DNA of 54,526 nt from an uncultured Porphyromonadaceae bacterium (GCA_900542765.1 UQOX01000017.1:1-54526); one strand, 5' to 3'. Shown: positions 37,970 to 46,913, counted from the first letter of the stretch. Notes: generated from the letters alone by a model not told the origin. Made by a program: numbers and translations.

Positions 37970-40900
37970 ATGAAACAATACCAATTATTGAACAACATTT
38001 GCGGTTGGGTGGTCTTTGCGATTGCCGCCGTGACGTATATCCTCACGCTCGAACCGACGGCGAGCTTCTGGGATTGCGGAGAATTCATCTCGTCGGCCTA
38101 CAAACTCGAAGTGGGACACCCGCCGGGAAACCCCATTTTCATGCTCACCGGCCGCTTCTTTGCCAATTTTGCATCGGACCCCTCGCAGGTCGCCTACATG
38201 ATCAACCTCATGTCGGGACTGTTCAGCGCAGCCACCATATTGCTGCTCTTCTGGACCATTACCCACCTCACCCGCAAAATCATCGTGCGGGAAGGCAGTG
38301 AAATGTCACTGTCCCAAATGATTGTGATTCTCGGTTGCGGCGCCGTGGGCGCACTGGCCTACGCATGGAGCGACACCTTCTGGTTCTCGGCCGTCGAGGG
38401 CGAAGTCTATGCCTACTCGTCGTTCTGCACGGCGTTGGTATTCTGGCTCATTCTCAAATGGGAAGACATAGCCGACCGTCCGCATTCCGACCGTTACATC
38501 ATACTCATTGCCTATGTCATAGGTATTTCCATCGCCGTGCACCTGCTCAACCTGCTTACCATTCCCGCACTGGTGCTGGTCTATTACTTCCGCAAGTTTT
38601 CCAACCCCACCACAAAAGGAGCCATCATTGCCCTGCTGCTCTCCTTCGCCGGTATCGCATTCCTGCTCTACGGTCTCGTACCGGGATTCGTAAAAGTGGC
38701 CGGTTGGGCCGAACTGCTGTGTGTCAATGTGCTCGGAATGCCCTTCAACTCAGGTGTCATTGTCTACTTCTTCGTCGTCATCGCCTGCATCACCTGGGGC
38801 ATCTATGAAACCTACAAGCAAGACAACATCAACCGCTTGCGCTTCTCGTTCCTCATCAGTGTGATATTGGTGGGACTGCCCTTCATCAGCAGCAAAATAT
38901 TCATCGGCATACTCATATCGCTGGTGTTGGCCTTCTTCCTCTTCTACAAGAAAGAGTTGCCCATACGCCTGCTCAACATGATACTGGTGTCGGTGCTGGT
39001 CATCTTCATCGGATACTCCTCCTACGCCATCATCGTCATACGTTCGTCGGCCAATACCCCCATGGACCAAAACTCGCCCGAAGACATCTTCGCCCTGGGC
39101 AGTTACCTCAACCGCGAACAATACGGTGACCGCCCGCTCTTCTACGGACAGACCTTCGTGGCCGACGTGGAACGGAAAGACGGTGTTCCCCTCTATGAAG
39201 AAGGGGCACCGATATGGGCCCGCGTCATCAAGACATCGGAAGATGAACCCGACCGCTATGAAATCATCGACCACAAACGCAACTACATCTACACCCCCGA
39301 ACTCTGCATGTTCTTCCCCCGCATGTATAGCCCCGACAGCCGCCACATCGGCGCCTACAAGGAGTGGTCGAACTTCAAGGGGAAAAACGTGCGGGTTAAC
39401 GGTCGCGTGACACGCAAGCCGACCTTCGTCGAGAACATGCGTTTCTTCATCGACTACCAAGTCAACTTCATGTATTGGCGTTACTTCATGTGGAACTTTG
39501 CCGGTCGCCAGAACGACATTCAAGGCAATGGCGATGCCGCATACGGAAACTGGATTACCGGTTTCAACTTCATCGACAAGTTCCTGGTGGGTGACCAGAC
39601 GCTTCTCCCCACCGACCTGAAAGAGAACAAAGGCCGCAACGTCTTCTTCATGATGCCCCTGCTGCTGGGCCTGCTGGGCCTCTTCTTCCAACTCTATTCC
39701 GGCAAAAAAGGCATCGAAAGCTTCTGGGTGGTCTTCTTCCTCTTCTTCATGACGGGACTGGCCATTGTCATCTACCTCAACCAGACTCCTTACCAGCCGC
39801 GCGAACGTGACTACGCCTATGCCGGTTCGTTCTACGCGTTTGCCATCTGGATAGGACTCGGCGTGGCCGCCATCTACAAACTGTTGGCGAAGAAAATCAA
39901 CCCCACCGTCGCAGCTGCCTTAGCCACCGTCGTGTCGCTCATCGTGCCGTTGCAAATGGTAAGCCAGACGTGGGACGACCACGACCGTTCGGGACGCTAC
40001 ACCTGCCGTGACTTCGGCAAGAACTACATCACCTCGGTCGACGAGAACGGTATCATCTTCACCAATGGCGACAACGATACCTTCCCCTTGTGGTATGCCC
40101 AGGAAACCGAAGGTTATCGCACCGACGTGCGCGTGTGCAACCTCTCTTACCTGCAAACCGACTGGTATGTGTCGCAAATGAAGTCGCAAGCCTATGAGTC
40201 AGAACCTCTCCCCATCTCGATGAAAGAGAGCCAATATGGCAACAAGAAACGCGAATATGCCTACATTCTCGACCGTGTCGACTATCCCGTATCGGTGAAA
40301 GCTGCCATGGAATATTTCCTCTCCGACTCGGAAAGAACCAAAAACATTCCCGGATATGGAAACATCAACCACCTGCCCACCGGCGAGCTCTATATCGACA
40401 TCGACAAGGAGAAAATAGCCAAGTCGGGTATCGTGCCCAAAGGTTATGAAGACAAAATCGTCGACCGCATGAACCTCTCGTTCAGCAACAAAAATTCTCT
40501 CATGCTCAACGAGCTGGCCATCATCGACATGCTCAGCACCAATGCCGAGCAAGGCTGGAAACGACCCATCTATTTTGCCTCGACCGTCGACCCGTCGCTC
40601 TTCTCCGAAACCGACAAATACTTCATGCGCACCGGCATGGCCTACAAGATTGTTCCCGTGGATCTCCCCTCGAACCAAGGCCGCTACCAGGTCGACAGCG
40701 AAGAGATGTATGACAACGTCATGAACAAGTTCGTATGGGGTGGCATCGACACCAATCCCGACATCTACCTCGACGAAACCATTCGACGCATGTGCTACTC
40801 CTACCGCATCATGTTCATCGACCTCATCGACCAACTCATGCAAGAGGGCAAAGAAGAGAAAGCCTTGAAAGCTCTCGACTATTGCATGGAGAAAATACCC

Positions 40901-41224
40901 GACAGTGCCGTACCCCACAACTACATCTCCCTGCAATTGGCCATGGACTACTATTACCTGGGTCAAAACGAAAAAGGCAAAGCCCTGCTCACGAAAATCG
41001 GAGACAGCGCCCTGGAATACATTACATGGATAAACTCCCTCAGCGAGAACAAGAGACGCTCGGTACAACGCGACTATATCTACAACGAGAGAGCCTTGGT
41101 CGAACAGGTTATCCCCATGTTCTATCGTTTCGGTGATGAAGAGAGCGGTAAAAAATACCTCGAAAAAGCCTCCATTGCCGGTGCAAACATCAACCGATAC
41201 CTGAAAATGAATGCCAACAGTTGA
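37970..41224 (+). CDS. DUF2723 family membrane glycosyltransferase-like protein
   Basis: A 1084-residue protein. About 12 transmembrane helices fill the first ~680 residues, starting with the family signature 'LEPTASFWDCGEFISSAYKLEVGHPPG', in which the acidic residues resemble the catalytic Asp/Glu of PMT-type GT-C enzymes. A soluble extracytoplasmic C-terminal part carries 'NGDNDTFPLWYAQE' and ends in TPR-like helices. The family is related to TMEM260, a protein O-mannosyltransferase, so a role in protein O-glycosylation is plausible; this is family-level inference. An in-frame start at 37901 would overlap the promoter, so the ATG at 37970 is preferred. A terminator follows at 41251. Confidence 0.88.
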   Translation: MKQYQLLNNICGWVVFAIAAVTYILTLEPTASFWDCGEFISSAYKLEVGHPPGNPIFMLTGRFFANFASDPSQVAYMINLMSGLFSAATILLLFWTITHLTRKIIVREGSEMSLSQMIVILGCGAVGALAYAWSDTFWFSAVEGEVYAYSSFCTALVFWLILKWEDIADRPHSDRYIILIAYVIGISIAVHLLNLLTIPALVLVYYFRKFSNPTTKGAIIALLLSFAGIAFLLYGLVPGFVKVAGWAELLCVNVLGMPFNSGVIVYFFVVIACITWGIYETYKQDNINRLRFSFLISVILVGLPFISSKIFIGILISLVLAFFLFYKKELPIRLLNMILVSVLVIFIGYSSYAIIVIRSSANTPMDQNSPEDIFALGSYLNREQYGDRPLFYGQTFVADVERKDGVPLYEEGAPIWARVIKTSEDEPDRYEIIDHKRNYIYTPELCMFFPRMYSPDSRHIGAYKEWSNFKGKNVRVNGRVTRKPTFVENMRFFIDYQVNFMYWRYFMWNFAGRQNDIQGNGDAAYGNWITGFNFIDKFLVGDQTLLPTDLKENKGRNVFFMMPLLLGLLGLFFQLYSGKKGIESFWVVFFLFFMTGLAIVIYLNQTPYQPRERDYAYAGSFYAFAIWIGLGVAAIYKLLAKKINPTVAAALATVVSLIVPLQMVSQTWDDHDRSGRYTCRDFGKNYITSVDENGIIFTNGDNDTFPLWYAQETEGYRTDVRVCNLSYLQTDWYVSQMKSQAYESEPLPISMKESQYGNKKREYAYILDRVDYPVSVKAAMEYFLSDSERTKNIPGYGNINHLPTGELYIDIDKEKIAKSGIVPKGYEDKIVDRMNLSFSNKNSLMLNELAIIDMLSTNAEQGWKRPIYFASTVDPSLFSETDKYFMRTGMAYKIVPVDLPSNQGRYQVDSEEMYDNVMNKFVWGGIDTNPDIYLDETIRRMCYSYRIMFIDLIDQLMQEGKEEKALKALDYCMEKIPDSAVPHNYISLQLAMDYYYLGQNEKGKALLTKIGDSALEYITWINSLSENKRRSVQRDYIYNERALVEQVIPMFYRFGDEESGKKYLEKASIAGANINRYLKMNANS

Positions 41225-41248
41225 TTCTTGAATCATACTCCCTTCTCA

Positions 41249-41291
41249 AAAAACTCTCTGCCGCAAAGCAGAGAGTTTTTTTATTTTTTTA
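41249..41291 (+). terminator. Terminator of the DUF2723 gene
   Basis: Stem AAACTCTCTGC / GCAGAGAGTTT with a six-base loop, followed by a long T-rich tract. Confidence 0.88.
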
Positions 41292-41369
41292 CTTATGACA
41301 AGAAGCCATGCAGCATTATCGGCAAAAACAACATCTACCTTATAACACAAACCGATACACGCTGTAACC

Positions 41370-41978
41370 ATGTTCATAGAACGCCCTCCGCTTTTCTATC
41401 GCATGATGTTTCCCGAAACGATATGGAGACTTCCCTGCAAAGAAAAGACCATATACCTTACCTTCGACGATGGACCCGTTCCAGAAATTACTCCTTGGGT
41501 ACTCAATCTGCTCGACTACTACCAGGTGAAAGCCACCTTCTTCTGTGTAGGCGAAAACGTGGCCCGCAACACCGAACTCTATGCCGAGATTCTCAAACGC
41601 GGACACCACACGGGCAATCACACGATGAATCACATTCAGGGCATGAAATACTCCATCAAGGATTATGTGCGCAATGTCGATGCCGCCAACGAACTGATTC
41701 AAAGTGCGCTGTTCCGCCCGCCACACGGGCACATGTGTTTCGGCCAGGCTCACGAACTGAGGCAGAAATACAAAATCATCATGTGGGACGTGGTCACCCG
41801 CGATTACAGTAAAAAACTGAGCGGCGAACAGGTTTTCAACAACGTGAAGAAATATACCCGCAACGGTTCCATCATCGTCTTCCACGACTCGTTGAAAGGA
41901 CAGAAAAATCTGCGCTATGCCCTGCCCAAATCCATCGAATGGATAAAGAGCCAGGGCTACGCTTTCGGACTTTTATAG
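41370..41978 (+). CDS. Polysaccharide deacetylase (NodB homology, CE4 family)
   Basis: A 202-residue protein made almost entirely of the NodB domain. Motif 1 'TFDDGP' (31-36) supplies the catalytic base and a metal-binding Asp; motif 2 'HTMNH' (84-88) gives the metal-binding His pair; motif 3 'RPPHGH' and motif 4 'WDVVTRDY' line the groove; motif 5 'IIVFHDS' carries the final His. Such enzymes remove N-acetyl or O-acetyl groups from peptidoglycan or capsular sugars. No signal peptide is visible, which leaves the substrate location open. It starts about 145 bp after the DUF2723 gene, beyond that gene's terminator. Confidence 0.92.
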   Translation: MFIERPPLFYRMMFPETIWRLPCKEKTIYLTFDDGPVPEITPWVLNLLDYYQVKATFFCVGENVARNTELYAEILKRGHHTGNHTMNHIQGMKYSIKDYVRNVDAANELIQSALFRPPHGHMCFGQAHELRQKYKIIMWDVVTRDYSKKLSGEQVFNNVKKYTRNGSIIVFHDSLKGQKNLRYALPKSIEWIKSQGYAFGLL

Positions 41979-41984
41979 TTAATG

Positions 41985-42017
41985 ATAAGTCCTTCTATAA
42001 AAAATAGAAAGACTTAT
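41985..42017. terminator. Bidirectional terminator-like hairpin
   Basis: A 14-bp stem with one mismatch (ATAAGTCCTTCTAT / ATAGAAAGACTTAT) and a short A-rich loop, located between the convergent deacetylase and lipoprotein genes. Confidence 0.6.
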
Positions 42018-42051
42018 TATAAATGTGTATAAGAAAATAAATATTCTTATA

Positions 42052-42660
42052 TCAATTATATTTACTATTCAGTAAATCAAACTTTGAAATGAAGGTAGTA
42101 TCATATGTGCTGAGTAAATCATTACTCATAAATATACTACTGATATTCTCCATTTTATAATTCACTTTAATTTTTGCTTCCAGTGTATTGAAATTTTTTA
42201 CCGTTTGAAGCATGGCCCGATAATTCTCTTCCGGTATTCCTATTTCAACAGCCTCTTTCTCTCCGAGCGAAAAAACGACACTGTCGCCAAACACCAAATA
42301 ATCGAACATTACAACATCGGGTATCGACCACACTTCATAAAACGAAAGAACATGCTCTCTCTGCTCAGCGGACAACTTATCCAAACAGGTATTGACCAGG
42401 TCTACATAGTCCGATACATACGACACATATACATCGGGAAGATTGTCTCTTTCTTCTTTTGAAAGGGTAGGAAGAAACAGCTTTCCCTCTCTTACTACCG
42501 GTTGGAGAAGCATACCGTAATAGATTCGCTCTTTCTGTAAGGAGACCGACGATTGCGGATCATACTTATATGAAAAAACTTCAACAGCATTTCTCTTTTC
42601 TCTATCACAAGAAAATACCATTGCTAACAAGCAGATGATTAAAGCAAAATTCCTATACAT
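42052..42660 (-). CDS. AT-rich lipoprotein gene, unknown function
   Basis: A 202-residue predicted lipoprotein: a hydrophobic signal 'LIICLLAMVFSC' with the lipid-attachment Cys at residue 18. The mature part is charged and mostly helical ('VDLVNTCLDKLSAEQREHVL') with no domain I can name. It is clearly more AT-rich than the neighbouring genes, including its third codon positions, and is flanked by AT-rich DNA on both sides, which suggests acquisition by transfer or relaxed selection. It could be a defective or fast-evolving accessory gene. It is monocistronic and convergent to the deacetylase. Confidence 0.72.
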   Translation of the reverse strand: MYRNFALIICLLAMVFSCDREKRNAVEVFSYKYDPQSSVSLQKERIYYGMLLQPVVREGKLFLPTLSKEERDNLPDVYVSYVSDYVDLVNTCLDKLSAEQREHVLSFYEVWSIPDVVMFDYLVFGDSVVFSLGEKEAVEIGIPEENYRAMLQTVKNFNTLEAKIKVNYKMENISSIFMSNDLLSTYDTTFISKFDLLNSKYN

Positions 42661-42744
42661 TATTATAATATTTTTATAAATATATAAAATTTTATTTTTA
42701 TTGTTTACATAAAAACAAATAATAATGCATGCCTAATATATCTT

Positions 42745-43722
42745 TTATAAAGATAAAAAATTTGATATGTCAAGCATGCGCTGTATGGGTCGTATCGCCT
42801 TCTCTGCAACTTTCTTGTCTACGACAATTTCGGGGGTCTCGTCGCGCAGGCAGTCTCTCAGTTTTTCGAGCGTGTTCAGGCGCATGTAGTTGCATTCGTT
42901 GCAGGCACAGGTGCTGTCTTCGGGAGGAGCGGGAATGAACTCCTTGTCGGGACACTGTTTCTGCATCTCATGCAGGATACCCGACTCGGTAGCCACGATA
43001 AAGCGTTTCTTGTCCGATTTCACGGCATGTTTCAGCAGAGCGGCCGTAGAGCCCACCTTGTCGGCCAATTTCAGCAATACGGCCTTGCATTCGGGGTGAG
43101 CCAGCACATCGGCATCGGGATACTGCTTTTTAAGTTCCAGAATTTTGGCCACCGAAAATTGCTCGTGCACATGACAGGCACCGTTCCACAACAACATCTC
43201 GCGACCCGTGATGCTGTTGATGTAGTTGCCCAAATTACGGTCAGGACCGAAAATAATCTTTTCATCTTTCGGGAAACTCTCCACAATCTGACGGGCATTG
43301 GTCGATGTCACCACCACATCGGTATAAGCTTTGACGGCAGCCGACGTGTTTACATAGGAGATGACCGTGTAACCGGGGTGGGCTTCGACAAAACGGGCAA
43401 ACTCATCGACCGGACAACTGTCGGCCAACGAACAGCCTGCCTCCATGTCGGGAACCAGTACCTTCTTGTCGGGACACAATATTTTGGCCGTCTCGCCCAT
43501 GAAATGCACACCGCACATCACAATCACATCGGCATCGGTCTTGGCCGCCCATTGAGCCAATGCCAGGCTGTCGCCTACATAATCGGCCACGTCTTGTATT
43601 TCGTTGCACTGGTAATAGTGGGCAAGAATCACGGCGTTTTTCTCTTTACGCAGACGGTCGATTTCTTCAATCAAAGATTGTTGGTTCGACATCGATGGAG
43701 TAGGGTGACAAACATTCATCAT
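42745..43722 (-). CDS. nadA: Quinolinate synthase A
   Basis: A 325-residue 4Fe-4S enzyme that condenses iminoaspartate with dihydroxyacetone phosphate in NAD biosynthesis. The start of domain 1 reads 'KNAVILAHYYQCNEIQDVAD'; cluster cysteines are Cys70 ('MCGVHFMGE'), Cys183 ('NGACHVHEQ') and a Cys in 'CACNECNYM' (residues 272-277). The first ATG gives ten extra residues; the second Met (43692) is an alternative start because a near -7 element (AATGTTTG, minus strand) sits just upstream of it. nadB and nadC are not in the window. Confidence 0.95.
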   Translation of the reverse strand: MMNVCHPTPSMSNQQSLIEEIDRLRKEKNAVILAHYYQCNEIQDVADYVGDSLALAQWAAKTDADVIVMCGVHFMGETAKILCPDKKVLVPDMEAGCSLADSCPVDEFARFVEAHPGYTVISYVNTSAAVKAYTDVVVTSTNARQIVESFPKDEKIIFGPDRNLGNYINSITGREMLLWNGACHVHEQFSVAKILELKKQYPDADVLAHPECKAVLLKLADKVGSTAALLKHAVKSDKKRFIVATESGILHEMQKQCPDKEFIPAPPEDSTCACNECNYMRLNTLEKLRDCLRDETPEIVVDKKVAEKAIRPIQRMLDISNFLSL

Positions 43723-44284
43723 ATTATAATTTAATTTTTTCTTTAAAGAAGATTTTATGCTGATGATATTATCCTGTTGATAATGCTCGTAACTTTTTTT
43801 CTAATTATTTGCTTTTTCGGTTATGAAATGCCGTTATGCAGTTATAAAGAAGTTACAAACGCTATTTTTCTCTTATATAGAGCCGATTATGGATTTATTC
43901 CACATCGGTTTACAACGGGCAAAGTTATGAATTTTCTTTCATATACATGGTATATGGCGTTTTATTTGTACCCTCATATTTCTGAGAAAAAAAGTGATTT
44001 TATTATTTGGAGTTTCTCTTTGGTTGCCGGTATAAAATAGTTTGGAAAAGTGTGTGTGTTTTTCTATTCTTTTTTTTGAAGTTTTTTTTCACAGCTTTTC
44101 AACACTTATCGACAAGTTATTCCGTCTTCCTTCATATCCTTAAAAATGAAAAACGATTTCTTGTGTGAAATAAACATGTTAATTATCTTGATTATAATAT
44201 GTTATGAGGTAAATGAGTTTTTGTTGTTGATAAAGAACCGTGGTTTTGGGACAGGAGTGAAGAGAGTAAGTGGGAGATATTTCG
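43723..44284. other. AT-rich region between nadA and the SpoU methyltransferase, with DnaA-box-like sites
   Basis: 560 bp with no convincing gene; an 85-codon AT-rich ORF at 43783-44040 has no recognisable features. It contains TGTTGATAA at 43775-43783 and 44225-44233 and TTATCGACA at 44106-44114. Confidence 0.5.
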
Positions 44285-44292
44285 TATCTTTG
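44285..44292 (+). promoter_or_regulatory. -7 element of the SpoU methyltransferase gene
   Basis: TATCTTTG, 23 bp before the ATG. Confidence 0.5.
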
Positions 44293-44315
44293 GAAAAGAT
44301 AGAAAAATATAGAAG

Positions 44316-44846
44316 ATGAAAAAGAAGAGTATTCTCGACATGCAACGCATTACGGTCGAAGAATTTAAGGCTGCCGACAAGATACCTTTGGTTGTGGTGC
44401 TCGATAACGTGCGCAGTCTCAATAATGTAGGTTCGGTTTTTCGCACGAGCGATGCGTTCAGGGTATCGGCCATTTACCTGTGCGGCATAACCTCCACACC
44501 GCCGCACCCCGAGATACACAAGACGGCTTTGGGTGCCGAAGAGAGTGTCGAGTGGCATTATGCCGCCGATGCTGTGACCCTTGTCGATGAACTTCACGCG
44601 CAAGGATATTATGTCTATGCCGTGGAGCAGGTCGAGGGAAGCGTGTCACTCGAAAAACTCTCGCTTTCGTCCTATAAGAAATATGCCGTTGTCTTGGGTA
44701 ATGAGGTGAACGGTGTGCAACAGGGTGTTGTTGACAAGTGCGACGCCTGCCTCGAAATACCGCAGTACGGAACCAAACACTCCCTCAATGTTTCGGTTAC
44801 GGCCGGACTGGTGATATGGGACTTTTTCAAACAACTCTTTTCTTGA
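44316..44846 (+). CDS. SpoU/TrmH-family RNA 2'-O-methyltransferase
   Basis: A 176-residue SPOUT-fold methyltransferase. All three SpoU motifs are present: motif 1 'LDNVRSLNNVGSVFRTSDAF' (Asn, Arg), motif 2 'AVVLGNEVNGV' and motif 3 'EIPQYGTKHSLNVSVTAGLV', forming the knotted SAM site. The short length, without an N-terminal RNA-binding domain, resembles TrmL/TrmH-type tRNA ribose methyltransferases; the target nucleotide cannot be assigned. It sits alone between two AT-rich regions. Confidence 0.93.
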   Translation: MKKKSILDMQRITVEEFKAADKIPLVVVLDNVRSLNNVGSVFRTSDAFRVSAIYLCGITSTPPHPEIHKTALGAEESVEWHYAADAVTLVDELHAQGYYVYAVEQVEGSVSLEKLSLSSYKKYAVVLGNEVNGVQQGVVDKCDACLEIPQYGTKHSLNVSVTAGLVIWDFFKQLFS

Positions 44847-44887
44847 TAATATTCGATATAATATATTGATAATAAGAAATATAAAAA

Positions 44888-44930
44888 TTCAAAACTATCT
44901 TCAAAAAAGATAGTTTTGAACTGTTTTTGC
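44888..44930. terminator. Bidirectional terminator between SpoU gene and DUF4294 gene
   Basis: A 14-bp perfect stem (TTCAAAACTATCTT / AAGATAGTTTTGAA) separates the two convergent genes. Confidence 0.75.
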
Positions 44931-45038
44931 AACCTATAATCATGTATTTCTATATTCTTATCGATAGAAATATAGATGATATAAAGGTGTTGATAACGAA
45001 AAAAAGGGGTGTATTTGGAAAACAGATTTTCGGGAGAA

Positions 45039-45635
45039 TCAGAGTTGGCCGTTCTCGACCAGCACGACAATCTCTTCGAGTATGCGGTCCTTGCCTTCGG
45101 GTTCCCACTCCTTGCGCAGGCTCACGCCGAACATGGCGCCGAACGTTTGCCAAAACGAAGCCCTGAATCCTCCCAGGAAAGCTTTGATAAGATGGTAGGA
45201 CGACTGGTTGCATTCGCGGTCGATGAGGCGTATCAACAGTTTGGCTTGTGAATAGGTAAACTCTTTCAGCACCGGTTTGTATTCCTCGAAGAGCTCTTTT
45301 TCCATGCGTTTGAGATGTTTCTCGCGTTCCTCTTCGGGCAAGGTCTGTATGTATTCATACGTCTCTATCAGCGCCCGGTGCACCAGTTTGGCATAGGGAA
45401 GGACCTTTTTCACGTCGCGCACGCTGCGCCAGTAATATTCCTTTTCCTTTTGGCTTTTGAATGTACGTTTGGGAAAACAGTAAATGGGTCTCAAAATAAC
45501 GAGCGTGGCCGTGTCGCCCGCATCGGTCACTATGCGGGTGACGCGTTGATAATAACGCGATTGCTGAGCCTGTGCCTGCGGGACGCATAATGACCCCACA
45601 AGAAACAGGAGGATAAAGGTAACGGCCTTCTTCAT
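45039..45635 (-). CDS. DUF4294 domain secreted protein
   Basis: A 198-residue protein with a signal peptide (1-23, 'SLCVPQAQAQ'). The body carries the Bacteroidetes DUF4294 pattern, including 'RYYWR'-like 'EYYWRSVRDVKKVLPYAK', 'YKPVLKEFTYSQAKLLIRLI' and 'FLGGFRASFWQTFGAMFG'. The function of this family is not known; the conserved aromatic and basic residues suggest an envelope role. The -7 element TACTTTTG (45641-45648, minus strand) ends 5 bp before the ATG, so the mRNA may be almost leaderless. Confidence 0.85.
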   Translation of the reverse strand: MKKAVTFILLFLVGSLCVPQAQAQQSRYYQRVTRIVTDAGDTATLVILRPIYCFPKRTFKSQKEKEYYWRSVRDVKKVLPYAKLVHRALIETYEYIQTLPEEEREKHLKRMEKELFEEYKPVLKEFTYSQAKLLIRLIDRECNQSSYHLIKAFLGGFRASFWQTFGAMFGVSLRKEWEPEGKDRILEEIVVLVENGQL

Positions 45636-45640
45636 TACCG

Positions 45641-45648
45641 CAAAAGTA
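45641..45648 (-). promoter_or_regulatory. -7 element of the DUF4294 gene
   Basis: TACTTTTG on the minus strand, only 5 bp before the start codon. Confidence 0.5.
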
Positions 45649-45763
45649 ATGTATTACACGCGAATAAGGGCTTAAAAAGACTTATTTTCTCTCGGCCGAA
45701 TGTTGATAACTCCTAAATAAATGGTTGATATTTATAAATTATGCATATTCAATTATCTATGTA

Positions 45764-45814
45764 TCAATAATATAATATAAAAAAGCAGGTTTATCGACAG
45801 CTGGTGATAAAGTG
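45764..45814 (+). repeat. 51-bp direct repeat, left copy (oriC-like region)
   Basis: Aligned without gaps to 45969-46019 with 44 of 51 identities. Both copies run from an AT-rich tract through TTATCGACA to GGTGATAAAGTG. Confidence 0.75.
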
Positions 45815-45968
45815 TGGAATTTTATAAATTTTTTTCGCTTGCCTGGCGGCGGTTGGTCGTGAATCGGACTGACGACCCCTATGGCCCGCATCGGAAATTT
45901 CCCGGTGTTGGGAAGTTGTGGACAAGTTGTTGATATTTATCAATAACGAATATATAATATATTGTAAA

Positions 45969-46019
45969 TCAATAATATATTATAAAAATACCGATTTATC
46001 GACAACGGGTGATAAAGTG
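45969..46019 (+). repeat. 51-bp direct repeat, right copy (oriC-like region)
   Basis: Second copy, 205 bp from the first. The segment TTGATATTTAT also precedes each copy, so the duplicated unit is longer than 51 bp. Confidence 0.75.
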
Positions 46020-46103
46020 AAGGTTCGAAGCGGGGCGAAACTTTTCGCACCACTCGCCATGCAAATGCCGGGAGCGATGCAACAAAGGTTGTTTTTTTAA
46101 TGT

Positions 46104-46111
46104 TACCTTTG
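46104..46111 (+). promoter_or_regulatory. -7 element of the radical SAM gene
   Basis: TACCTTTG, 22 bp before the ATG. Confidence 0.55.
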
Positions 46112-46133
46112 CAGGGAAAAATATAAAAAAGCA

Positions 46134-46913
46134 ATGTCCACTCTCCTGTTTCGCGAAATCGTCTTCGGGCCGGTACACAGTCGCCGACTCGGAATATCTT
46201 TGGGTATCAATCTCTTGCCCGCAGATGGAAAAGTCTGTTCGTTCGACTGCATCTATTGCGAATGCGGTTACAACAGCGAACGTCACGCCCACAGCGGGCT
46301 GCCGTCGCGCGAAGCGGTGCGGGAGAGTCTCAAAGAGCGTCTCGTGGCCATGCACGGCCGGGGCGAGAAACTCGATGTCATTACTTTTGCCGGTAACGGG
46401 GAGCCCACGCTCCACCCCGACTTTGCCGCCATTATCGACGATACGTTGCAAATGCGCGATGCTTACTACCCCGAAGCCAAGGTGAGTGTCTTGTCGAATG
46501 CCACGCGCATCGACCGTCCCGATGTTTTCGACGCCCTCAACCGGGTCGACAACAACATACTCAAACTCGATTCGACCTTCGGCACGACGGTGCGTCTCAT
46601 CAATACGCCCACATCGCCCTCCTTCTCGGTCGAGAAACTCATCGAGGGGCTCTGCCGCTTCAAAGGAAATCTCATCATACAGACCCTTTTCTTGCAGGGT
46701 GAGCACAACGGGAATGTGGTCGACAACGCTACCGAAGAAGAGCTCCTACCCTGGCTCGATGCCGTGCGCCGCATCGCTCCCAAGGAGGTGATGATTTACA
46801 CCATCGACCGCGAAACGCCCGAAAAAGCCTTGCACAAGGCGTCGCCCGAAACACTCGACGCCATTGCCCGCCGCGTCGAAGCCTTGGGTATCAAAGCTCA
46901 GGTTTCGTATTGA
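46134..46913 (+). CDS. Radical SAM protein
   Basis: A 259-residue protein with the radical SAM cluster motif C35-x3-C39-x2-C42 in 'VCSFDCIYCECGY', followed by the SAM-binding 'TFAGNGEPTLHPDF' (GGE-like motif reading GNGEP) and 'SVLSNATRIDRPDV'. The preceding 'GPVHSRRLGISLGINLLP' is typical of a conserved family of short radical SAM proteins found widely in bacteria and archaea, for which no reaction is established. It is monocistronic and lies immediately right of the oriC-like region. Confidence 0.9.
   Translation: MSTLLFREIVFGPVHSRRLGISLGINLLPADGKVCSFDCIYCECGYNSERHAHSGLPSREAVRESLKERLVAMHGRGEKLDVITFAGNGEPTLHPDFAAIIDDTLQMRDAYYPEAKVSVLSNATRIDRPDVFDALNRVDNNILKLDSTFGTTVRLINTPTSPSFSVEKLIEGLCRFKGNLIIQTLFLQGEHNGNVVDNATEEELLPWLDAVRRIAPKEVMIYTIDRETPEKALHKASPETLDAIARRVEALGIKAQVSY

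Larger units (their letters stand above)
45701..46019. other. Candidate replication origin (oriC-like): DnaA-box-like cluster in AT-rich DNA
   Basis: In about 320 bp of noncoding DNA lie TGTTGATAA (45701-45709), TTATCGACA (45791-45799 and 45996-46004), TGTGGACAA (45917-45925), TGTTGATAT (45928-45936) and TTATCAATA (45937-45945), near-matches to the DnaA box TTATCCACA or its complement. They are interleaved with long A/T runs suited to duplex unwinding. A ~105-bp module is present twice. Further boxes occur at 43775, 44106, 44225 and 44988. No dnaA gene is in the window, as is common when oriC is away from dnaA in Bacteroidetes. This is an inference from motif clustering and skew. Confidence 0.5.

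Noticed and set aside
42739..42755. Hairpin TATCTTT-ATA-AAAGATA at the nadA stop codon
   Set aside because: It overlaps the last codons of nadA, is only 7 bp and all A/T but one pair, and lacks a T-tract downstream on the minus strand.
43783..44040. 85-codon hydrophobic ORF upstream of the SpoU gene
   Set aside because: AT-rich, starts over a DnaA-box-like site, has no promoter or domain and lies in a zone that looks noncoding.
41985..46100. Genomic island or prophage in the AT-rich stretch
   Set aside because: No integrase, transposase, tRNA attachment site or phage gene; it contains housekeeping genes (nadA, SpoU methyltransferase).
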